DNA of 64,000 bases from CAVPGP01 sp963704025 (GCA_963704025.1 CAVPGP010000001.1:248001-312000), one strand, 5' to 3'. Positions 36,276-46,185 are shown, numbered from the stretch's first letter. Notes: generated by a model not told the origin, from the sequence alone. Numbers and translations are program-made.

Positions 36276-37961
36276 CTAGCGTCCCGCTGCGTAGCCCTGC
36301 ATGCCGCGCGGGTTCGCGCCGGCCTGGAGCACGCCGTCCCGCCCGCGGGCGACGGCGCTCACGCGGCCGAGCGACCAGGCGTCGGTGACCTCGACGTCGT
36401 GGCCGCGGCGCCGGAGGTCGGCCGCGACCTCGCCGCCCCAGCGGCTCTCGAGCGAGAGCGACCGCGGCCGGGCCTGGCGCGGGATAGAACGACGACGGGA
36501 AGTGGTCGGTGTGGAAGCTCGGCGCGTCGATCGCCGCCTGCAGGTCGTCGCCGAAGACTGACGTGGCGCAGGAAGACGTGCAGCGTCCACTGGTCCTGCT
36601 GGTCGCCGCCCGGCGTGCCGAAGGCGAGGTACGGCTCGCCGTCGCGCAGCGCGAGCGAGGGCGAGAGCGTCGTTCGCGGGCGCTTCCGCGGCGCGAGCGA
36701 GGACGGCAGGCCTTCCTCCAGCCAGAACATCTGCGCGCGCGATCCCAGCGGCCAGCCGAGCTCCGGGATCACCGGCGAGCTCTGCAGCCAGCCGCCGCTC
36801 GGCGTCGCCGAGACGAGGTTCCCGAAGCGGTCGGCGACGTCGAGGTGGACGGTGTCGCCCCGCGTCGGCTCGCCGGCGCCCGACCGTCGGCTCGGCCCGG
36901 ACGAGGCGCGGAAGGCGGCCGCCGCCCGGCCGGAGCTCCGCCGACGCCTCGTCGCCGACGAGCAGCCGGCGCTCGTCGTTGTAGTCGCGCGAGAGCAGCC
37001 GCTCGAGCGGGACGTCGACGTCGCCGTAGAACGCCTCGCGGTCGGCGAAGGCGAGCTTCGCGCACTCGACCACGGTGTGGACGTACTCCGCGCTCCGAGA
37101 GCTCGTCGAGGTCGAAGCCGTCGAGCAGCGCGAGCTGCTGGAGGAACACCGGGCCCTGGCCCCAGGCCTGCGTCTTGCAGCACCGTGAGCCCGCGGAAGT
37201 CGTAGGTCGCCGGCGGCTCGAGCGTCGCCCGCCACGTCGGCGAGGTCGTCGCCGGTGAGCAGGCCGCCGTGCGCGCGCCGAGAAGCGGTCGATCGCCTCG
37301 GCGACGAAGCCCTCGTAGAAGAGCCTCCTGCGCGCGCTCGATCTCCTGCTCGCGCGAGCCGCCGCGCGACTCCTCGACGAGCCGCCGGTACGTCGCCGCC
37401 AGCGCCGGGTTGCGGAAGAGCTCGCCCGGGCGGGGCGCCGGCAGGTAGAGCGCGGCCGACGCCGGCCACTCGCGCAGCAGGCCTTCGACGCGCTCGATCG
37501 TGAGCGTGATCCCGGGGACGACCGGGTACCCGTGCTCCGCGTAGCCGATCGCGAGCTCGAGCACGTCGCCGAGCCGCCAGCGTGCCGAACTCGCTCGAGC
37601 AGGCGTCAGCCAGCCGTCGAAGGCGCCCGGGACGCACGCCGCGAGGAGGCCCGTGCCGGGCACGAGCTCGTGGCCGAGCTCGCGGTAGCGCTCGATCGTC
37701 GCGGCGGCCGGCGCCACGCCCTGCGCGCAGAGCACGAGCGGCTCGCCGCGCTCGGCCGCCCAGAAGACGGCCGGCAGGTCGCCGCCGGGCCCGTTCAGGT
37801 GCGGCTCGACGACCTGCAGCGTGAAGCCGGCCGCGACCGCAGCGTCGAAGGCGTTGCCGCCGCGCTCGAGCACCGACATCCCGGCCGCGGTCGCGAGCCA
37901 GTGCGTCGAGGCGACCATGCCGAACGTGCCGCGCAGCTCGGGACGGGTCGTGAAGCGTCAC
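36276..37961 (-). CDS. ggt: Gamma-glutamyltransferase (many +1 frameshifts)
   Basis: Ntn-hydrolase that cleaves or transfers gamma-glutamyl groups, for example from glutathione. N-terminal MVASTHWLATAAGMSVLERG and GGNAFDAAVAAGFTLQVVEP, central RLLSRDYNDERRLL, the autoprocessing/nucleophile Thr in PTRGDTVHLDVAD, and GTPGGDQQDQWTLHVFL are unmistakable. At least twelve frame changes (e.g. about 36485, 36559, 36882, 37097, 37175, 37231, 37278, 37326, 37580-37603, 37955) each vanish when one base is removed. GTG 37961 overlaps the preceding ATPase gene, placing it last in the peptide-transport operon. Confidence 0.88.
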   Translation of the reverse strand: MTLHDPSRAARHVRHGRLDALARDRGRDVGARARRQRLRRCGRGRLHAAGRRAAPERARRRPAGRLLGGRARRAARALRAGRGAGRRDDRALPRARPRARARHGPPRGVRPGRLRRLADACSSEFGTLAARRRARARDRLRGARVPGRPRDHAHDRARRRPAARVAGVGRALPAGAPPGRALPQPGAGGDVPAARRGVARRLARAGDRARAGGSSTRASSPRRSTASRRAHGGLLTGDDLADVAGDARAAGDLRLPRAHGAARRRPGARARCSSSSSRCSTASTSTSSRSAEYVHTVVECAKLAFADREAFYGDVDVPLERLLSRDYNDERRLLVGDEASAELRPGGGRLPRLVRAEPTVGRRRADAGRHRPPRRRRPLREPRLGDAERRLAAELAGDPGARLAAGIARADVLAGGRPAVLARAAEAPANDALALARAARRRAVPRLRHAGRRPAGPVDAARLPAPRQSSATTCRRRSTRRASTPTTSRRRSIPRQARPRSLSLESRWGGEVAADLRRRGHDVEVTDAWSLGRVSAVARGRDGVLQAGANPRGMQGYAAGR

Positions 37962-39005
37962 GCGTGCTCCGCCGCCAGGTCGATCAGCTCAGGCGAGTCG
38001 GCCGGCCCGGTCGACGAGATGGCACGCGACGCGGTGGCCGGCGAGCAACGGTCCGCGAGCGCCGGCTCCTCCTCCGTCGGAGCGCGGCGCCGACTGCGCG
38101 GCGAGCGGGCAGCGCGTGCGGAAGCGGCAGCCCGACGGCGGCGCGAGCGGGCTCGGCACGTCGCCCTCGAGCACGACGCGGGTCCGCGCCCGCTGCGCCT
38201 CGGGATCGGGCACGACCGCCGCCGAGAGGAGCGCCTGCGTGTAGGGGTGCTGCGGCGCTGCGAAGAGCTCCTCGCGTCGGGGCCTCCTCGACGATCTTGC
38301 CGAGGTACATCACCGCGACGCGGTCGCAGAGGAACTCGACCGTCGCCAGGTCGTGGGTGATGAAGAGGCACGAGAAGCCGAGGTCGCGCTGCAGGTCGCG
38401 CAGCAGGTTCAGGATCGACGCCTGCACCGAGACGTCGAGCGCCGAGACCGGCTCGTCGGCGATCAGGAGCGACGGCGAGACGGAGAGCGCCCGCGCGAGG
38501 CCCGACGCGCTGGCGCTGGCCGCCGGAGAGCTCGTGCGGGTAGCGGTGCCGCAGCTCCGGCGCGCAGCCCGACCGGGTCGAAGAGCGCGACGACGCGCGT
38601 GTCGAGCTCGCGGCCCGACGCGATCCGGTGCAGGCGGAGCGGCTCGCCGACGATCTGGCCGCACGTCATCCGCGGGTTGAGCGACGAGTACGGATCCTGG
38701 AACACGATGTGCAGCTCGCGCCGCGAGCGGCCGCATCTCGCGCCGCGAGAGGTGGGTGATGTCGGCGCCGCGGAGCCGGATCGTGCCCGCGGTCGGCTCG
38801 ACGAGCCGCGGCGATGCAGTTGCCGACCGTCGACTTGCCGCGAGCCCGACTCGCCGACGAGGCCGAGCATCTCGCCGGGCCCGATCGTCGAACGAGACGC
38901 CGTCGACCGCGTGCACGGTGCCGCCGCCGCCCAGGAGCTGCGCGCCGACGTGGAAGTGCTTGACGAGGTCCTCGACCTCGAGGACCGGTTGCGCCGTCGC
39001 CTCAT
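37958..39005 (-). CDS. Peptide ABC transporter ATPase, OppF/DppF-like (frameshifts)
   Basis: Second ATPase of an oligopeptide-type importer. Recoverable motifs: LGLVGESGSGKS (Walker A), SSLNPRMTCGQIVGEPLRLH, HELSGGQRQRV (signature, after removing one base), LLIADEPVSALDVSVQASIL (Walker B) and the C-terminal CRFRTRCPLA zinc-like loop. The start ATG 39005 overlaps the preceding stop (ATGA) and needs two single-base removals near 38992 and 39000 to give MSDAQPVLEVEDLV. Other breaks at about 38277, 38503 and 38565. Confidence 0.82.
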
Positions 39006-39979
39006 TCGCTCCCTGGATGGAAGCAGGCGACGAGGTGCGCGGGTCGAACCTCGCGCAGCTCGGGCACGGACGCTGCGCGACGTCTCGTCCGCGCGCGGGC
39101 AGCGCGGCGCGAACGCGCAGTCCGGCGGCGAGCTCGCGCGAGCGACGGCACGCGGCCCGGGGATCTCCTGCAGCCGGCGCGCGCGCCCGCGCCGCGGGAT
39201 CGCGCCGAGCAGGCCGATCGTGTACGGGTGCTGCGGGTGGGCGAAGAGCTCGTGCACCGGCGCCTCCTCCGCCTTCCGGCCGGCGTACATGACGACGACG
39301 CGGTCGGCGATGTCGGCGACGACGCCGAGGTTGTGGGTGATCAGGACGATCGCCGTCCCGAGCCGGTCGCGGATGTCGCGCATCAGGTCGAGGATCCCCG
39401 CCTGGATCGTCACGTCGAGCGCGGTCGTCGGCTCGTCGGCGATCAGGAGCTTCGGGTCGCAGGCGAGCGCCATCGCGATCATCACGCGCTGGCGCATCCC
39501 GCCGGAGAGCTGGTGCGGGTACTCGTCGAGCGCGCCGCTCGGGCGCGGGGATGCTGCACGAGGTCGAGCAGCTCGACCGCCCGCGCCTTCGCGTCGCGCG
39601 CGCGAGAGGTCGAGGTGCTCGGCGCAGCACCTCGCCGATCTGGCGGCCGACGGTGAAGACGGGGTTGAGCGACGTCATCGGCTCCTGGAAGACGAACGAG
39701 ATCTCGCGGCCGCGGATCTGCCGCAGCCGCGCCGGCGACGCGCGAGCAGGTCGTCGCCCGTCGAAGCAGCACGCTCCGCCGATCACCGCGGTCGTCGGGC
39801 AGCAGCCGCAGGAGCGACATGCAGGTCACGCTCTTGCCGCAGCCCGACTCGCCGACGATGCCGAGCACCTCGCCGCGGCGCGAGCGTGAACGAGCAGCCG
39901 GTCGACGGCGTGGACGGTGCCGTCGTCGGTGTCGAAGCGGACCGAGAGGTCCCGGACCTCGAGCAGCGGCTGCGGTCAC
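39002..39979 (-). CDS. Peptide ABC transporter ATPase, OppD/DppD-like (frameshifts)
   Basis: First ATPase of the importer: LLEVRDLSVRFDTDDGTVHA, LGIVGESGCGKSVTCMSLLR (Walker A), FVFQEPMTSLNPVFTVGRQI, QLSGGMRQRVMIAMALACDP (signature) and LIADEPTTALDVTIQAGILD (Walker B), ending HLVACFHPGSE. Several single extra bases break the frame. GTG 39979 overlaps the permease stop (GTGA). Confidence 0.85.
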
Positions 39980-40871
39980 CGCGTCGTCCGCGGGTCGAGG
40001 ACGTCGCGCAGGCCGTCGCCGAGCAGGTTGAACGCGAGCGCGCACGAGCACGATCGCGAGCCCGGGGTAGACGGCCAGCCGCGGCGCCTGCGAGAGGTAG
40101 CTCTGCGCGTCGTGCGAGCATCACGCCCCACGACGGCGTCGGCGGCTGGACGCCGAGGCCGAGGAACGACAGCACCGCCTCGCCGATGATCGCCGCCGGG
40201 ATCGTCACGGTCGCCTGGACGAGCAGCGTGCTCGTCATGTTCGGGAGGATGTGGCGGAAGATGATCGTCACGTCGCTGGCGCCGTTCGCGACCGCGGCGC
40301 GCACGAAGTCCTCCTCGCGGAGCGCGAGCGTCTCGCCGCGCGCGATCCGGATGAAGCCGGGCGCGGCGCCGATCGCCGAGCGCGATCGTCGCGTTCAGGA
40401 GCGACGGCCCGAGGATCGCCGCCAGGCCGACCGCGAGGATCAGGAACGGGAAGGCGAGCAGCGACGTCCGTGAGCCGCGCGATCGACCGGGTCGATCCAG
40501 CCGCGGTAGTAGCCGGCGACGAGGCCGATCGGCACGCGCGATCGCCATCGCGAGGATCGTCGCGAGGACGCCGACCTGGATCGAGGCGCGCGCGCCCCAG
40601 ATGATCCGCGAGAGGATGTCCCGGCCGAGCTCGTCGGTGCCGAGCAGGTGCTCGCGAGGACGGGTGCGCGAGGAGCGCGTGAAGTCGGTGCTCGGACGGC
40701 GAGTACGGCGCGACCCAGGGCGCGAAGATCGCGACCAGCGACGAACGCCGACGACGATCGCGAAGCCGAGCAGCGCGAACGGCCGCCGCGGCGAGCCGGC
40801 GCCGGAGCAGGCGCCGCCGCCGCGCCCGCGGCGAGAGGACGTCCGCCGCCGCCGTGTCGACGTAGCGTCAT
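39976..40871 (-). CDS. Peptide ABC transporter permease, OppC/DppC-like (frameshifts)
   Basis: Inner-membrane permease with about six helices. Segments VPIGLVAGYYRGWIDPV, FPFLILAVGLAAILGPSLLN, the EAA loop (RAAVANGASDVTIIFRHILP, NMTSTLLVQATVTIPAAIIG) and AVLSFLGLGVQPPTPSWGVM are diagnostic, ending LLGDGLRDVLDPR. Frame changes (for example about 40045) resolve by removing one base. ATG 40871 overlaps the upstream permease stop. Confidence 0.82.
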
Positions 40872-41831
40872 GCCGGCGCCGCCACGATCCGGATCCGCGG
40901 GTTGAGCAGCGAGTAGACGACGTCGACGAGCAGGTTGACGATCACGTACCCGACGGCGGCGACCAGCACGACCCCCTGGATCAGCGCGTAGTCGCGCTGG
41001 TTGACCGCGTCGATCGTCAGCCGGCCGAAGCCGGCGATGCCGAAGATCTGCTCGGTGATCACCGCGCCCGAGATCAGCACGCCGAGCTGGAGGCCGATGA
41101 TCGTCGTCACGGTGATCAGGCTGTTGCGCAGCGCGTGCACGCCGACGACCGACGAACTCGCGACAGGCCCTTCGCCCGCGCCGTCCGCACGTAGTCGGCG
41201 CCGAGCGAGTCGAGCATCGACGAGCGCATCTGCCGCATCAGCGACGGCGGAGAGCCCGGTGCCGAGCACGATCGCCGGCATCAGCATGTGCTCGGAGGTT
41301 CTCGACCGGATCCTCGCGAGAACGGGACGTAGCCGCCGGCCGGGAGCCAGCTGCAGGTTGACGGCGAAGAGGATGATCATCAGCAGCCCGAGCCAGAAGT
41401 GCGGCACCGAGAGCCCGACGAGGGCGACCGTGGTCGCGGCGTAGTCCTCGCGTCCTGCCGCGGCGGACGGCGGCGATCACGCCGGCGACGATCCCGAGCA
41501 CGGAGCCGACAGACGATCGCGAGGCCGGCGAGCTCGAGCGTGATCGGCAGCCGCGTCACGATCGTGTGCGCGACCGAGAGCTTCCGCTGATCGGTGCCGA
41601 GATCGCCCCGGACCACGTGACCGAGCCAGCGCGCGTACTGGACGGGCAGCGGGCTCGTCGAGCCCGTAGTCGTGACGGATCTGCGCCAGCACCGCGGGAT
41701 CGCGCTCCTCGCCGCCGAGCGCGAGCGCGGGGTCGCCCGGGAATCGCGCGCACGCCGAGGAAGACGAGCATGCTCGCCAGCAAGAGGACGATCAGGGCGG
41801 CTCCGACCTTACGCAGGAGGAAGCCGCCCAT
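40868..41831 (-). CDS. Peptide ABC transporter permease, OppB/DppB-like (frameshifts)
   Basis: Partner permease: MGGFLLRKVGAALIVLLLAS, MLVFLGVRAIPGD, PHFWLGLLMIILFAVNLQLA, the EAA loop region ARAKGL...HALRNSLITVTTIIGLQ, and IFGIAGFGRLTIDAVNQRDY typical of DppB. Several one-base breaks (about 41155, 41250, 41310, 41460, 41515, 41750). It starts 25 bases after the binding-protein stop. Confidence 0.82.
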
Positions 41832-41855
41832 GACCGTCGCTCGCCTCGCGGGCTC

Positions 41856-43461
41856 CTACTTCACGTACCCGGCGTTGTAGGCGCGGATCAGCCCGTCGCC
41901 GAACACCTGGACGCCGGTCGACCTTCTTCGTGACGCCGTAGTAGTTGACCGGGTGGTAGAGGTAGATCAGCGGCCGATCCCGGTGGATGATCTTCATCGC
42001 CGCCGAGTAGAGCGTCGATCCGCGACTTCTCGGACACGGACTTGCGCGCGCCGTTGAGGATGTAGTCCAGCTTCGGGTTCGAGTAGCCGGAGTCGTTCAG
42101 CGTGCCCCGGGGTCGAGACGAACCCGTAGATGTTGCCGTCCGGGTCGACGCGGCCCGACCAGCCGATCGCGAAGCAGTCGAACTTGCCGGCGTCGGCCGC
42201 GCTCAGCGAGGCGACGAACTCGGTCGGCTTCAGCTCGACGTCGATGCCGATCTGCTTCTCCATCGACTGGATCACCTGGCCGAGGCGCGCGGCGACCGGA
42301 TCGGTGCCGATCGTGATCTGCACCTTGATCGGCGTCGCGAGGCCGGATGCCGTGATCAGCTTCTTCGCCGTGGCGAGGTTGGCCTTCAGGTTGCAGGCAA
42401 GACCCTTGGTGGTGACGTACCAGGGGCTCACGGGCGAGATCGGGATAGCAGTCTGGCAGGTTCAGCCCGTTGAAGACGACCTTGTTGATCGTCGTCCGGT
42501 CGAGCGCGAGGTCGAACGCGGTGCGCACGAACTGCGACTTCGCGATCGGGGTGCCGACGTTCGAGTACGGCTTCAGGAGCCCGTTCTTGTTCCCGATGTT
42601 CAGCGTCAGGCCCTGGTAGCCGATCGTCGGCGTCTTGATCACCGTCAGGGACTTGTCCTTCTGGAGCGTCGGCACGTCGGTCGACTGCGCGCGGTCGAGC
42701 ACCTGGATGTCGCCCGAGCGGAGGTTCTGCGTGCGCGCGTTCGGGTCGGTGAGGATCCGGAACGTGATCCCGGCCAGGTGGACCTTCGCCTTCGCCGTAG
42801 TAGTCGTTCGACTTGACGAGCGTGATGTGGTCGCCCGCCGTGCGGTCCTTGAACTGGAACGGGCCCGACGCAGACCGGGTTGGTGGCGAACTTGTCGCCC
42901 AGCGCGTCGAGCTGCTTCGGCGACATGATCATCCCGGCGCGGTCCGCGAGCTGCGCCGTGAGCGGCGAGAACGGCTGCTTCAGGTGCAGGACGACCGTGA
43001 GTTGCCCTGGACGTCGATCGACTGGATCGGCGAGATCTCGCTCGCGCGGACGGACCCCTTCAGGGTCAGGTGGCGATCGAGCGAGGTCTTGACCGCCGCC
43101 GCGTTGAACGGCGTGCCGTCGTTGAACTTGATCCCGCGTCCGGATCTTGATCGTGTAGGTGAGCTTGTCCTTGGAGACCTGCGGCAGCGCGGCTGCGAGC
43201 TGCGGCACGATCTGCGAGCTTCGAGTCGAGGTCGTAGAGCTTCTCGCACATGTGCAGGAAGACGATGCGCCCGACGAAGGTACGGGCGAGCGTCGGGTCG
43301 AGCGCGTCGGGGTCCTCCGCCAGGCCGACCACGAGCGTGCCGCCGTTCTTCACCTGCGGGTCGGCCTTCGCGCCGGCGCCGGCGGAGGCGGCCACGACGA
43401 GCCCGAGCGCCGCGGCGGCGACTGCCGGCGCGAGCGCGCGGACTGCACGACTGCTTCTCAT
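41856..43461 (-). CDS. Peptide-binding lipoprotein/secreted protein, OppA/DppA-like (frameshifts)
   Basis: Extracellular substrate-binding protein (SBP family 5). Signal peptide RALAPAVAAAALGLVVAASA after ATG 43461 (AGGGGGCAAGGA ribosome-binding site), then GGTLVVGLAEDPDALDPTLA, typical of the family start. Later blocks TPGTLNDSGYSNPKLD and HPVNYYGVTKKV ending RAYNAGYVK. The ligand is probably short peptides; with ggt in the operon, gamma-glutamyl peptides or glutathione are an attractive inference. Extra bases at about 41926, 42106, 43020, 43215 and elsewhere. Confidence 0.85.
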
Positions 43462-43521
43462 TCCTTGCCCCCTGGGTTGCGGGATCCAGGCGTTCCTCCC
43501 TCGGTTACGAGGGAGGCGAGG

Positions 43522-43573
43522 ACCATAGATTGGATCCAGTAAATCGTCAAATGGATCCAATCGGTGCTATGGT
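43522..43573. promoter_or_regulatory. Nested inverted repeat with two TGGATCCA sites between opp and tauE
   Basis: ATTGGATCCA (43529-43538) and TGGATCCAAT (43552-43561) are perfect mirror copies with centres 21 bp apart (two helical turns); the outer arms ACCATAG (43522-43528) and CTATGGT (43567-43573) extend the symmetry. Each core TGGATCCA is itself palindromic. It sits in the divergent gap between oppA and the exporter/gntR genes and is a strong GntR-operator candidate. Confidence 0.7.
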
Positions 43574-43976
43574 CGCGGCGATGTCCGGGCGCGTTGTGCA
43601 GGCCGAGTCGGCGCCGCGGTTCGTCGATCCGCAGCTGGCGGCCATCGGGATCGTGGGCGGCGTGCTCTCCGGCCTGCTCGGCGTCGGCGGCGGCGTCGTG
43701 ATGGTGCCGCTGCTCGTCCTCTGGGCGGGATACGCGCAGCGCGACGCGCACGCGGCGTCGCTCGGGGCGATCATCCCGATCAGCATCGCGGGGATCCTCA
43801 CCTACGGGCTCGCAGGCCGCGTGCACTGGGTCGACGCGGCGGCCCTCGCCGCCGGGGCCGTCGCCGGAGCGCTCGTCGGTGCGGGGATGCTGGCCCGGAT
43901 CGACGAGCGCATCCTGAAGGTCATCTTCGGCTGCTTCCTGCTCGCGGTCGCCGTCACCATGGGAGTGCGGGGCTGA
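43569..43976 (+). CDS. TauE/SafE-type permease, N-terminal half
   Basis: About 135 residues covering the first repeat of a TauE/SafE anion exporter: GIVGGVLSGLLGVGGGVVMV, then AHAASLGAIIPISIAGILTY and a last helix VIFGCFLLAVAVTMGVRG ending TGA 43976. The start is uncertain (ATG 43551, 43569 or 43581; 43551 lies inside the operator). The second repeat follows in another frame, so either one base is missing in the GGGG at 43969-43972, or the transporter is built from two half-size subunits. Confidence 0.7.
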   Translation: MVAAMSGRVVQAESAPRFVDPQLAAIGIVGGVLSGLLGVGGGVVMVPLLVLWAGYAQRDAHAASLGAIIPISIAGILTYGLAGRVHWVDAAALAAGAVAGALVGAGMLARIDERILKVIFGCFLLAVAVTMGVRG

Positions 43977-44350
43977 CCGCCACGGCGCTGCTGCTGGGCC
44001 TCGCCGCCTTCGGCCTCTGCACGGGAGTCGCGGCGGGCCTCCTCGGCGTCGGCGGCGGGATCCTGATCGTCCCGTTCCTGACCCTGGCGCTCGGGCTGTC
44101 GCAGCACGCGGCCGAGGCGACCTCGCTCGTCGTCGTCCTGCCGACGGCGGTGGTCGCGAGCATCGTGCTGCGCCGCCGCGGGGTCGGCGACCTCGGCGCC
44201 GCACTCAGGTTCGGAGTGGTAGGCGCCGCGGGCGGCGCGATCGGCGCGCTGCTCGCGCTGACGCTGCCGGGCGCGGCGCTGAGGGTCGTCTTCGCGGTCT
44301 TCCTCGCGCTGATCGGCGTCCGGCTGGTGCGTGATGGTGTGCGCGCGTGA
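43973..44350 (+). CDS. TauE/SafE-type permease, C-terminal half
   Basis: The second repeat: LLLGLAAFGLCTGVAAGLLG, VGGGILIVPFLTLALGLSQH and AAEATSLVVVLPTAVVASIV, finishing RVVFAVFLALIGVRLVRDG. There is no ATG or GTG near its start; CTG 43973 overlaps the first half's TGA (CTGA). Adding one G at 43969-43972 would give a normal 260-residue TauE protein, which I consider most likely. Position between the opp operon and gntR suggests co-regulation; substrate (sulfonate, sulfite or organic acid) unknown. Confidence 0.65.
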   Translation: MTATALLLGLAAFGLCTGVAAGLLGVGGGILIVPFLTLALGLSQHAAEATSLVVVLPTAVVASIVLRRRGVGDLGAALRFGVVGAAGGAIGALLALTLPGAALRVVFAVFLALIGVRLVRDGVRA

Positions 44351-44371
44351 CCGGCAGATGCCCAGGCACTC

Positions 44372-45058
44372 GTGGACGAGCTCGCCGCCTCGATCCAGGC
44401 GCGCGTCCTCAGCGGCGACATCCCGACCGGAACACGCCTTCGCCAGGAGTCGCTGGCCGCCGAGTTCGGCGTCTCGCGCACGCCGGTGCGCGAGGCGCTT
44501 CGCAAGCTGCAGGCCAGCGGGCTCGTCGAGCTGCAGCCCCGCCGGGGCGCGCTCGTCCGCGGGCCGACGGTGCGTGAGATCCGCGAGGCCTACGAGATCC
44601 GCGCGGAGCTCGAGGGGCTCGCGGCCGAGCTCGCTGCGACGCGCATCCGCGACGAGGAGCTCGTGCGGCTGCGCCGCGCCCAGGCGCTCTTCCGCCACTC
44701 GGTGGCTACGCTCCTCGAGTGGCGCGGGAGCCGGCAACCCGGCGAGCGGCCCCCTGCGGACGCCCACGACGAGTGGATCGAGGGCAACGACCTGTTCCAT
44801 CTCGCCATCCAGGAGGCGTCCGGGAACGCACGCCTCCGCTCGACGCTGGCGGACCTGCACCGCAGCTTTCCGCGGGACCTGACCTGGATCTCGCTCGAGG
44901 AGAACGCGCGCCTGCTCGACGAGAACGTCGCCCAGCACGAGGGGATCCTCCGCGCGATCGAGCAGCACGACCCCGCCTCGGCAAGGCGCCGCATGGTCGA
45001 GCACGTCCGCCGGGCCGGTGAGCTCGTCACGCGCCGCTTCGAGGAGCGAGCCCTCTAG
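44372..45058 (+). CDS. GntR-family (FCD) regulator
   Basis: A 228-residue regulator. Winged helix: MDELAASIQARVLSGDIPTG, then RQESLAAEFGVSRTPVREAL; FCD domain: EIREAYEIRAELEGLAAELA, NDLFHLAIQEASGNARLRST, HEGILRAIEQHDPASARRRM with metal-binding Asp/His pattern. It probably controls the divergent opp-ggt operon and its own operon via the TGGATCCA pair at 43529-43561. Its stop codon lies in the IS481 target sequence; the insertion left the gene intact. Confidence 0.88.
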   Translation: MDELAASIQARVLSGDIPTGTRLRQESLAAEFGVSRTPVREALRKLQASGLVELQPRRGALVRGPTVREIREAYEIRAELEGLAAELAATRIRDEELVRLRRAQALFRHSVATLLEWRGSRQPGERPPADAHDEWIEGNDLFHLAIQEASGNARLRSTLADLHRSFPRDLTWISLEENARLLDENVAQHEGILRAIEQHDPASARRRMVEHVRRAGELVTRRFEERAL

Positions 45059-46121
45059 CTGACGTGCCTACACAGGTTGTGAACGGCTGAGGGTTCCATC
45101 CGGCCCTCCTTCGAGGCTGTGGGTCTCGCCAAAGACCTGACCCGAAGGAGGGCTCGGATGTCGTTTCACCGTAACGCGAAGCTCGGACTGGCTGGCCGCT
45201 ACGCGCTCGTTTCGGCGATCGCGGGCGGGATGGCGTTGAAGCAGGCTGCAGCCTGCTTCAGCGTCTCGCCGGCGACGGCGCACCGCTGGTGGCACCGCTG
45301 GCTTGATGCCGGCGAGGAGGCGCGGGCGACGCTGTCGTGTCTGTTCGATCGCTCCAGCCGGCCCCATCGCTCGCCGCGGCAGCTCCCAGCAGAGCTCGCG
45401 GAGGCGATCTGTGCGTGTCGGCGCACGACCGGCTGGGGGCCGCGACTGGTTGCCGGCGCGACAGGCTTCTGCCACTCGACCGTCTGGAAGGTGTTGAAGC
45501 GAGCAGGGATCTCGCGCCCACTGCGGCAGCTGCGGGAGCCGGCGAACCGCTACGAGTGGCCCTGCCCTGGCGACCTCCTGCACATGGACACCAGCGAGTA
45601 CGTGCGCTTCCAGCGGCCGGGCCACCGGGTCACCGGCGACCGTCGAAGCCAGGACCGCCGGCGCCGTCACGGCATCGACATCGTGCACGCAATCGTCGAC
45701 GACCACAGCCGGCTCGCCTACGCCGAGATCCACGACGACCAGAGGGCCGCGACCGTCGTCGGCTTCCTCGAACGCACGCTCGCCTTCTACCGAAGCCACG
45801 GCATCGCCGCGAGGCGGCTGATGACCGACAATGCGTGGATCTACGTCAAGAGCCGCGCGGTGCAGCAGCTGCTCGCCCGCCACCAGATCCGGCACCTGAC
45901 CACGAAGCCCTACCGGCCACGCACGAACGGGAAGATCGAACGCCTCCACCAAACGATGGCGCACGAGTGGGCTTACGGACTCGTCTACCGCTCCCATCAC
46001 GACCGCGCCGCCGCCCTGCCACACTGGCTGCACCACTACAACACCACGCGGCCGCACAGCTCACTCGGAGGCCATGCCCCGATCAGCCGCGTTCACAACG
46101 TCCGTAGGCAGGACATCTAGC
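45054..46121 (+). mobile_element. IS481-family insertion sequence with TCTAGC target duplication
   Basis: The element spans 45060-46115 (1056 bp). Terminal inverted repeats begin TGACGTGCCTAC at the left and, read inward from the right, TGTCCTGCCTAC; both continue to GTTGTGAACG, with about 20 of 25 positions matching. The flanks carry a perfect 6-bp duplication TCTAGC (45054-45059 and 46116-46121), matching the NCTAGN preference described for IS481. One intact transposase is inside, so it may be active or recently inserted. Confidence 0.9.
45158..46120 (+). CDS. IS481-family transposase
   Basis: A 320-residue DDE transposase with N-terminal helix-turn-helix (LKQAAACFSVSPATAHRWWH) and rve integrase core: HMDTSEYVRF (first Asp), VDDHSRLAYAEI, MTDNAWIYVKS (second Asp), YRPRTNGKIERLHQT (Glu) and NTTRPHSSLGG. 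ATG 45158 with GGAGG upstream is preferred over an earlier frame start in the left end. The reading frame crosses the right end of the element, and its TAG stop (46118-46120) is part of the duplicated target TCTAGC. Confidence 0.95.
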   Translation: MSFHRNAKLGLAGRYALVSAIAGGMALKQAAACFSVSPATAHRWWHRWLDAGEEARATLSCLFDRSSRPHRSPRQLPAELAEAICACRRTTGWGPRLVAGATGFCHSTVWKVLKRAGISRPLRQLREPANRYEWPCPGDLLHMDTSEYVRFQRPGHRVTGDRRSQDRRRRHGIDIVHAIVDDHSRLAYAEIHDDQRAATVVGFLERTLAFYRSHGIAARRLMTDNAWIYVKSRAVQQLLARHQIRHLTTKPYRPRTNGKIERLHQTMAHEWAYGLVYRSHHDRAAALPHWLHHYNTTRPHSSLGGHAPISRVHNVRRQDI

Positions 46122-46185
46122 CGGTCGGCGCTCGCGACAAGGTGGAGCTGCCGGGCGAACGAACCTTTCCGCCACGTGCTGGCGC

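Noticed and set aside
36276..43461. Genuine pseudogenization of the opp-ggt operon
   Set aside because: All reconstructable lesions are single-base insertions with no deletions, internal stops or substitutions in catalytic motifs; sequencing error explains this better. Kept as an open question in the findings.
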